64,000 nucleotides of DNA from Sesamum alatum (lineage: Eukaryota; Streptophyta; Magnoliopsida; Lamiales; Pedaliaceae), in assembly GCA_034509735.1 (NCBI GenBank), contig JACGWO010000006.1, forward strand, positions 34,775,141 through 34,839,140. Direction: 5' to 3'. Within the stretch, counting starts at the first letter, position 1. Each line of letters begins with the position of its first letter. Below are positions 58,300 to 64,000 of this stretch, piece after piece. The position numbers and the translations under genes were made by a program. The notes below the pieces were generated by a model. It saw only the letters and a list, made by a program, of their open reading frames with translations, was not told the origin of the DNA and ran no database searches.

Positions 58300-58330
58300 A
58301 TCATTCGCCCCCGTCTCCAGGATGCCGCTG

Positions 58331-58755
58331 GTAAGGGTTGCGAGATGGGGATCGTGTCGGTGAGGAAGTCAGAGAATTCATGACTCGAGGATGATTTTTA
58401 TTGTCTTTAGATTAATTCATGCGGATCACCAAATTTCAACATAAGTGTTTTATTTACACTTGTAGAACAACTGGTAATGATCATTAGAAAATCATAATTA
58501 ATTTATATTTGATACTTTTTTTCTTTTAACCATAATAATTTACTATATTCGAAAATATTATTTGTTTTAGTGTGTTACAAAAGTTTTAGTCACGTTTTTA
58601 CTTTTTTGAAAAGAGAACACATGCTGACCGTTATTGTAATACAGCGGCCCACCCCTTTGTTGGGTTAAATCAATTTTATTTGTTTTATATATTAAAGTTG
58701 CTCACCATTATTGATATGCAGCGGCCCACTCCTTTGTTCTCTGTATATATTTAAA
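58331..58755. other. Spacer between the LINE and a mini-element
   Basis: AT-rich. A short direct repeat, GCGGCCCACCCCTTTGTT near 58644 and GCGGCCCACTCCTTTGTT near 58722, is the only structure seen. Confidence 0.5.
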
Positions 58756-59185
58756 GGGTGAACTATAATTACTGAAATTTAATATAATTATAAATATTTT
58801 ATTATTTTTTTAAAAAATTATAAATATTCTATTGAGATTTGCAACCGTTTAATAAATAACTCATTTTCATCTATTTTATGGATGAACTAACCAAAATGTC
58901 CTTATGCCAACTGAATTATTTTTTTATTTTAATTTTTAAAATTTTTTGAATTTTTTTGGATTAAAATGCATTGAGATTTCTTACGTTTTTTTTTTACATA
59001 GAGGAGCAATAATGTAATTTGTCTCGGCCGATTTTCTATAATTTAAAAAAAAATACAAGAGCAAAATGGGCAGTTCCAAACCTTTGATTAAAAATTACAA
59101 ACTTGGGATGATATTTGTAACTTTTTAAAAAAAACGAGGGGATATCCGTAAACCAAACCTTAGGGGAGGTATTTGTAGTTCATCC
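58756..59185. mobile_element. GGGTAAATTA-family foldback element with perfect 9-bp TSD
   Basis: Starts GGGTGAACTATAATTACTGA and ends AGGTATTTGTAGTTCATCC. ATATTTAAA flanks it at 58747-58755 and 59186-59194. Internal ACCAAAATGTCCTTATGCCA is the family landmark. Confidence 0.85.
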
Positions 59186-59302
59186 ATATTTAAATAATAT
59201 GTGTATATATAAATATGTATATTTACATATTTTATATTTTAAATATATATAATAAATAATAATATATATTTATATATATGTATATATATTAAAAATATTA
59301 AA

Positions 59303-59540
59303 GAATAAATTGCATTGACACCACCCGAGGTTAAGTTTATTACATAAACACCCATTTTCTTTTTGCAAAATTACAGCTACACTCCCTGAGGGTTGTTAGT
59401 GTAATATTTTTTAGAGAGTGTTTGTGTAAGTTTTGCCTGTGAATAAAGAGTGTACTTATAATTACAATTATAACCTTAGGAGTGTAACTGTAATTTTATG
59501 TATTTTGATCTAATCTTAAAGGATGTCAATATAATTTGCC
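59303..59540. mobile_element. Short foldback element (about 240 bp)
   Basis: Left AATAAATTGCATTGACACCA pairs with right GGATGTCAATATAATTTGCC. Internal AAATTACAGCTACACTCCCT pairs with AGGAGTGTAACTGTAATTTT. It resembles the fragment at 21673. Target duplication not clear. Confidence 0.6.
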
Positions 59541-60794
59541 TAAAATTAAATTTAGTCGTTCTGCCTAAAGTGAAATTTAAACGATTGATTTACGTGTTAA
59601 ATTTGGACCTTTTATCCATATAAAATGAGATCTAACCATTGAATCCCATCTTAAATCAAAGCTGTTCGTTCATATTAAATATAAATATTTTAAAAGCTGT
59701 CGATTTACCTCCTACAAAATCTCAATTATTGATCTGTAACAAATGAAGTCAAATGGTAGGTCTAAAAAAAAATATTTTATTCTAAAAACAATCACAAATA
59801 ACATTTAGGTGAAGCTTTTTGTTTTTCAAAGAGCTTTTTTGAACATGTTCAATTTCACGTGCAAAACGCCCGGAGTTAATATTAATTAATGATGATTAAA
59901 ACCATTAACAATTTATTAAACTTATCTTAAATGTTAGTGATTATTTATATTTGCTTATAATAAAGTTGTTGTCTCCATCTACTTGCATAGTAGTACCTAA
60001 ATTTAATTTTATTCCCCATATTTTGGAATCACATGCCCTCTCTCTCTCTCTCTCTCTTTCCATATATATCTATACTATTATAAAAGAAAACCCTTTTGTC
60101 GTACCAATTTTTGAATGCCCTAATTTACTCTTTGATTCATTCTATTTTTTTTTCTTAAAAAGGTCATAATAGTAATTTCACTATTTTTTAATAACTCCAC
60201 AATAACCCACTACCCACGTTATTCTCAACCGATTCTACATTTTTTTCCTCGCCAATTTTTTTTCTTTCTTATTTCTTCACACCATATTTATTTTTTATAT
60301 GCTCGCGAGGATCGCATGCAACGACGACTAGTATATATATACACTAAGTATGATACATTTAATTTATGTATGTGCTAATTTTTAAAAATGAGTTAAGATA
60401 AATATTTTTATATTTGTATTATTAATTTTTGTAGAGTAAAAGAATACCTAAAAATATATATTAAGATAATAAGTTATTATAAATATTTTGATTCATAAAA
60501 ATTTATTGATGAACAAAGATAATACATAATGTTGAAGAAATAAAAGAATGCGCGAGAGAAAAAACAACTACCAAATGCAGCTATGATAAACCATGATAAA
60601 TGAAGAAATTATAACAATTAATTAATTTAAAATTTTAATAATAAATGCCAGACCATAGTTAAGTGAGACACCCAAAGGGTGCTCTCACTTAATAATAGAA
60701 TATAAATTTTTATATAATATGTGTATATATAAATATGTATATTTATGTATTTTTATATTTTATTTATATATAATAAATATTAATATGTATAAAG
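59541..60794. other. AT-rich spacer with (CT)n tract and a strong hairpin
   Basis: A CT run lies at about 60038-60058. A near-perfect hairpin, AAGTGAGACACC ... GGTGCTCTCACTT, lies at about 60660-60690. No gene. Confidence 0.5.
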
Positions 60795-61766
60795 ATATGT
60801 GATCCATACTGGAGTCTAATAACACTACAATGGTCGAAGAGTCTTTTATGAAAATTCTAAAATAACTTGAGGACTAACTTGAAAATTAGTGAATAATATT
60901 ATGATGTTTAAGTCAGTAATTGAATAAGATAGAAAAATTTGGAAAAAATGTGAGAAAATGCTGAAATAAGTATGGTGGAGTGCTACAATATGTGAATAAG
61001 AGCTAATATGTGTATAGGGTGTATAAAATCGGAAGGGAAGGTGTAGTCATGCTGTTTCAAGAGACAAAAAGTGTGAGAACGCAATCACTTACCTGTGGAT
61101 TGCAAAAGATCTCTATTTATAAATATGTTGTATATCCATTGAATCCCCTATATGTTAGCTTTAAAATGAGAGTATTCATATCTGATTTGGAGTTATTCAT
61201 TGGGAGTTATGACCATTTGAACGAATTTTGCCCAATTAACCGGAAAAGAAAGAAAATTTGTTACTTGCTGCTTTGTCGGTTAGTTACTGCTGATATATGG
61301 AGTCTTACCTAGCTATTTTTTAGGGTGATGTGGACTTGGATGGGTGGAATTCAACTAACGTGGGAGCTATGTTGTTTGGTGTTTGGGCTTGTTGATTGGG
61401 CCTTATTTAAAGGCCTTATCGCGCCAGTCTAGGTGGCAGAAAGGGTTGAGTTTGGACCTGTGCCAACAGAGTTTTGGGCTTACTAAATCTCTCAAAACCT
61501 ACTCCTCAAATAGGGTCTGAGTAAGTCATCAAGGTAACTAAGCTAACTACGCTCACTCATACAACAGTGCTGCTCCATTTTCTCCCCATTTCCAAAAATT
61601 TCCTCATGAACTTTCAAACTTTCTACATACTCAGCACTCCATATTCGATTTTTACATAATTATTTTATCCAATCTCATGTTTTTACTCGAATTCATCATT
61701 TTTATTTCATTGAATCTCTTACTGACTGAAACATCAGAGTGTTGACCCCTGTTTTACAAATCATCA
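60795..61766 (+). mobile_element. LTR-like sequence of a gypsy-type element
   Basis: Contains a TATA region (CTCTATTTATAAATATGTTG near 61111) and ends just before a PBS-like motif at 61768. The 3' part, ACTGAAACATCAGAGTGTTGACCCCTG, is typical of the LTR end in this type. The left boundary is a guess. The 100-codon open frame at 61010 runs across the promoter-like region and is not a gene. Confidence 0.6.
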
Positions 61767-62378
61767 TTGGCGTTGTCTGTGGGAAATCTTGAGTTAAAAA
61801 TGTGAGAAATGGTTAGTTTTGACAATAGAGGTCGTTAGGGCTCATTTGGAGAAAACTACTCACTTCCTGCTAGAGTTGGATCCATTGTCCCAAAGCAAGT
61901 ACAACTTCACGAAGATGTCAATGGTCCTCTTTGTGTTGTTTATCCGCCAACCTTGCCTCCAAAAATCAACCCCTATTTGGTGAGCTCTATACCTTGCCTC
62001 CAAAAACCAACCCCTATTTGGTGAGCTCTTAATAGAATTATCATTGCGGCTATCTCTATTGCCCTCCGAGACCCTCATGCTCATGGGACCTGGTCAAACA
62101 CTTGTCTCTACTCCTTAAAGTGAACCCGCTCCCTGATGAACACATCAACAAGATCATTCTTGTTTTCATCATAACTCTATATGACATGTTGACTCCTACT
62201 TCAAAATGCCCAGCTCTAGCATGCTCGGTTTCATCAGAAGGAGGAAGTTGGGCGAGCTGCCATTCGCAACACCCGCCATGCTCCAACAAGACGAGCCTAT
62301 CCCTAATGGTCACACCAGCAATGAAGAGGCCAACAAAGTGATTAAGTACATGGCATATGCCCTTCGTTAGGAGATGAT
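61767..62378 (+). mobile_element. PBS-like motif and decayed internal region of the same retrotransposon
   Basis: ATTGGCGTTGTCTGTGGGAA at 61767-61786 resembles the ATTGGCGCCGTCTGTGGGAA motif that follows the 5' LTR in many plant Ty3/gypsy elements, here with two changes. The following sequence has no intact gag. It includes a 39-bp direct repeat (61950-61988 and 61991-62029, ACCTTGCCTCCAAAAATCAA... and ACCTTGCCTCCAAAAACCAA...). Confidence 0.6.
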
Positions 62379-64000
62379 TGTAACATCCACAATTTTTTTT
62401 ACCCTAATCGTGGAACTAATTGGTATTATTAAAGAAATCTAAATTGATGGATGATAAATTTATAGGTTGAAATTTGAATATATTAAGTCCAAGGGACAAA
62501 TTTAAATTTTTTTAAAATATTTAGGGTTAAATTATACAATAAAAAAAATAGGGACCAAGCTTTAATTTAATAAAAAGTAAAAAGAAAAAGAAAAGGAAAG
62601 AAAATGATGAAACAAGGATGAGGATCAAATTAAGGGTGACACGTGGGCATTCCAAGGAGAAACACCTAACTCACCCTTTTGCCATATGGATATATGTACA
62701 AAATTATCATTTTCCCCTTAACACCAACCTCATTTCAAAAGGGTATGTCTCGGCTTCTCTTTGAAACAGTAAGGATAATTAGTTATATTATTAGTTAATT
62801 GGTATACTAATATTATTTGATTAACGAGTTTACTAGATGTAGTTTTATTATTCGATTTAACATTTAATCGGGAATTTAATGTATTTTATTATATATAAAT
62901 TAGTGATTGATTTAATATCTTATTTGCTTTAAGAGTGTTACAGTTGATTAATTAAATTACTTGATGTAGTAGTATAATTGATTTACTCAATTTAGCCGTT
63001 TTGATAACCAAATACTTAACTATGTGCACTGGTGTTTCATTAATTATTATAACAGCAAAGAATTGATGAAAATTAATAAAAATACTAGAAAATTATGTTT
63101 GAGAAATATCAGAAAATTATATTTGAGAAATATTGTATTTATAAATAAAAAAAGGAATATGAGATTTTTTTAATAATTTAATTTAGGGATGTTATAGAGA
63201 ACTATTGTTATAAAAATATAAGGGGTTTGATGAAATAAATTTCTATGAATTAATCGATAAATTATATATATATATATATATATCTGAAAAATCTAGAATG
63301 TCCAATTATTTAGAAGAAAATAGAACTGATGTTTGAATTTCGATATATATAAAACATTAAAGGATTTGTGAAAAATATACAAATATTATTTAATATTTTA
63401 TTTAGAGTTTACGATATTCTCAATATATTAATTATATGTATTATAATTTATTATAGGATACAGAGATAAAGTAGATGGTTGATTAGCCCTTATACTAATG
63501 TAATCTTTTGAGATTAAGGTAATTATAGTTAATTGGATTTATATATATATATATATATTCTTGTGTTGTATAGGTGATCATGAATAGTTAGCTATTTGTC
63601 TGGATTACCTTGTGATTATGTGAAGTTGTTATTATATGCTTATATGTGGTTATGGGGTAAAAAAGATGAAGAATGATTGTACGTTGCATGCTATTTTCTT
63701 GCGGATTGGAATTTGGTAACGAGATTATTGATGAAAATATTGTGAATTGAGACAAGGAGATGACTTAACTAGTTGGGGAACATAGTCAATGGTTTGTGAT
63801 GATGTGATTGAGGACGATGTGATATGAGAAAAATGAATATAAGCTAGGTACCATAGCGCGTAGGGTACCGGGGAATATCCTGTGCTGATAGCTACACACT
63901 GGGGTGGTGTGGGATGCCATGTTCGTTGTGATGTTCTGTACTGATATTGCTACACACTCAGATAGTGTGGGGATATCACATTCGACGGGTATCCTGTGCT
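62379..64000 (+). mobile_element. LTR of a second gypsy-type (Tekay/Del-like) element, cut by window edge
   Basis: Starts TGTAACATCCACAATTTTTT, a common start of this LTR type. Near the edge it has ACCATAGCGCGTAGGGTACC and then repeated units around ATCCTGTGCTGATAGCTACA and TAGCTACACACTGGGGTGGT. Such tandem TACACAC...GTGTGG units are characteristic of Del/Tekay LTRs. The right end is outside the window. Confidence 0.65.

Larger units (their letters stand above)
54450..58330 (-). mobile_element. Inactive L1-type LINE, 3' truncated
   Basis: Minus-strand order: ORF1-like part with a DUF4283-type segment and a CCHC zinc knuckle, an APE-type endonuclease and a reverse transcriptase, as in plant L1-clade LINEs. 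Reading frames are broken by several stops and frameshifts. Similarity fades at about 54550, after the post-RT LQLIKSILNAMHIYWSSV motif, so the rest of ORF2, the 3' UTR and the poly(A) tail are missing. GC content is visibly higher than in the surrounding DNA. Confidence 0.9.

Noticed and set aside
61010..61312. 100-codon open frame on the plus strand
   Set aside because: Overlaps the TATA-containing part of an LTR-like sequence; not coding.

Overview
This is nuclear DNA from a flowering plant, most likely a eudicot. The genes are split by GT-AG introns, the intergenic DNA is very AT-rich, and short inverted-repeat transposons, solo LTRs, tRNA-derived SINEs and a decayed LINE fill most of the space. 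The gene set (a plastid-envelope CASTOR/POLLUX-type channel, a LysM receptor kinase, a chloroplast NDH subunit and acylamino-acid-releasing enzymes) is typical of angiosperms. I cannot fix the species by eye.

Layout. (1) About 5.03 kb back to the left edge, minus strand: a plastid-envelope ion channel of the CASTOR/POLLUX-like family (PEC1/PEC2 type). Its 3' part lies outside the window. (2) 5.1-18.0 kb: no gene. It holds a decayed copy of the 3' end of mitochondrial 26S rRNA, two LTR-like repeats, several large foldback elements, a CACTA mini-element and SINE-like sequence. (3) 18.0-23.4 kb, minus: a two-exon LysM receptor-like pseudokinase of the LYK4/LYK5 type (611 aa), whose 3.55-kb intron is packed with mini-transposons. 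(4) 24.7-26.6 kb: foldback and Tourist-like elements. (5) 27.1-29.15 kb, minus: a five-exon gene for PnsB5/NDH18 (206 aa). (6) 29.9-30.4 kb: a solo LTR with a perfect 5-bp target duplication. (7) 31.1-39.4 kb and 41.4-48.9 kb, plus: two intact, tandemly duplicated 18-exon genes for acylamino-acid-releasing enzyme (AARE, serine peptidase family S9). (8) 49-54.4 kb: SINE and foldback remnants, a minisatellite and LTR-like debris. (9) 54.45-58.4 kb, minus: a dead L1-type LINE. (10) 58.7-64 kb: another mini-element, LTR-like sequence followed by a primer-binding-site-like motif, and a second LTR that runs off the right edge.

How the genes relate. Three of the genes point to plastid or cell-surface roles: channel, NDH subunit and chitin receptor. 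I recall the Arabidopsis orthologues of the channel and the NDH subunit being immediate neighbours (At5g43745 and At5g43750), so this may be conserved microsynteny interrupted by the LysM kinase and transposons. The two AARE copies share exon structure and residual intron similarity, so they arose by DNA-level tandem duplication. They differ at the N terminus: copy 1 reads through an upstream exon that adds a 56-residue leader with no acidic residues, while the homologous exon of copy 2 has GGG where copy 1 has ATG and an in-frame stop, leaving a leaderless enzyme.

The most distinctive non-genic feature is a set of short elements starting GGGTAAATTA (or close variants), several flanked by perfect 9-bp duplications. 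They look like non-autonomous Mutator-like foldback elements. No CRISPR array, functional rRNA gene or convincing tRNA gene was seen.
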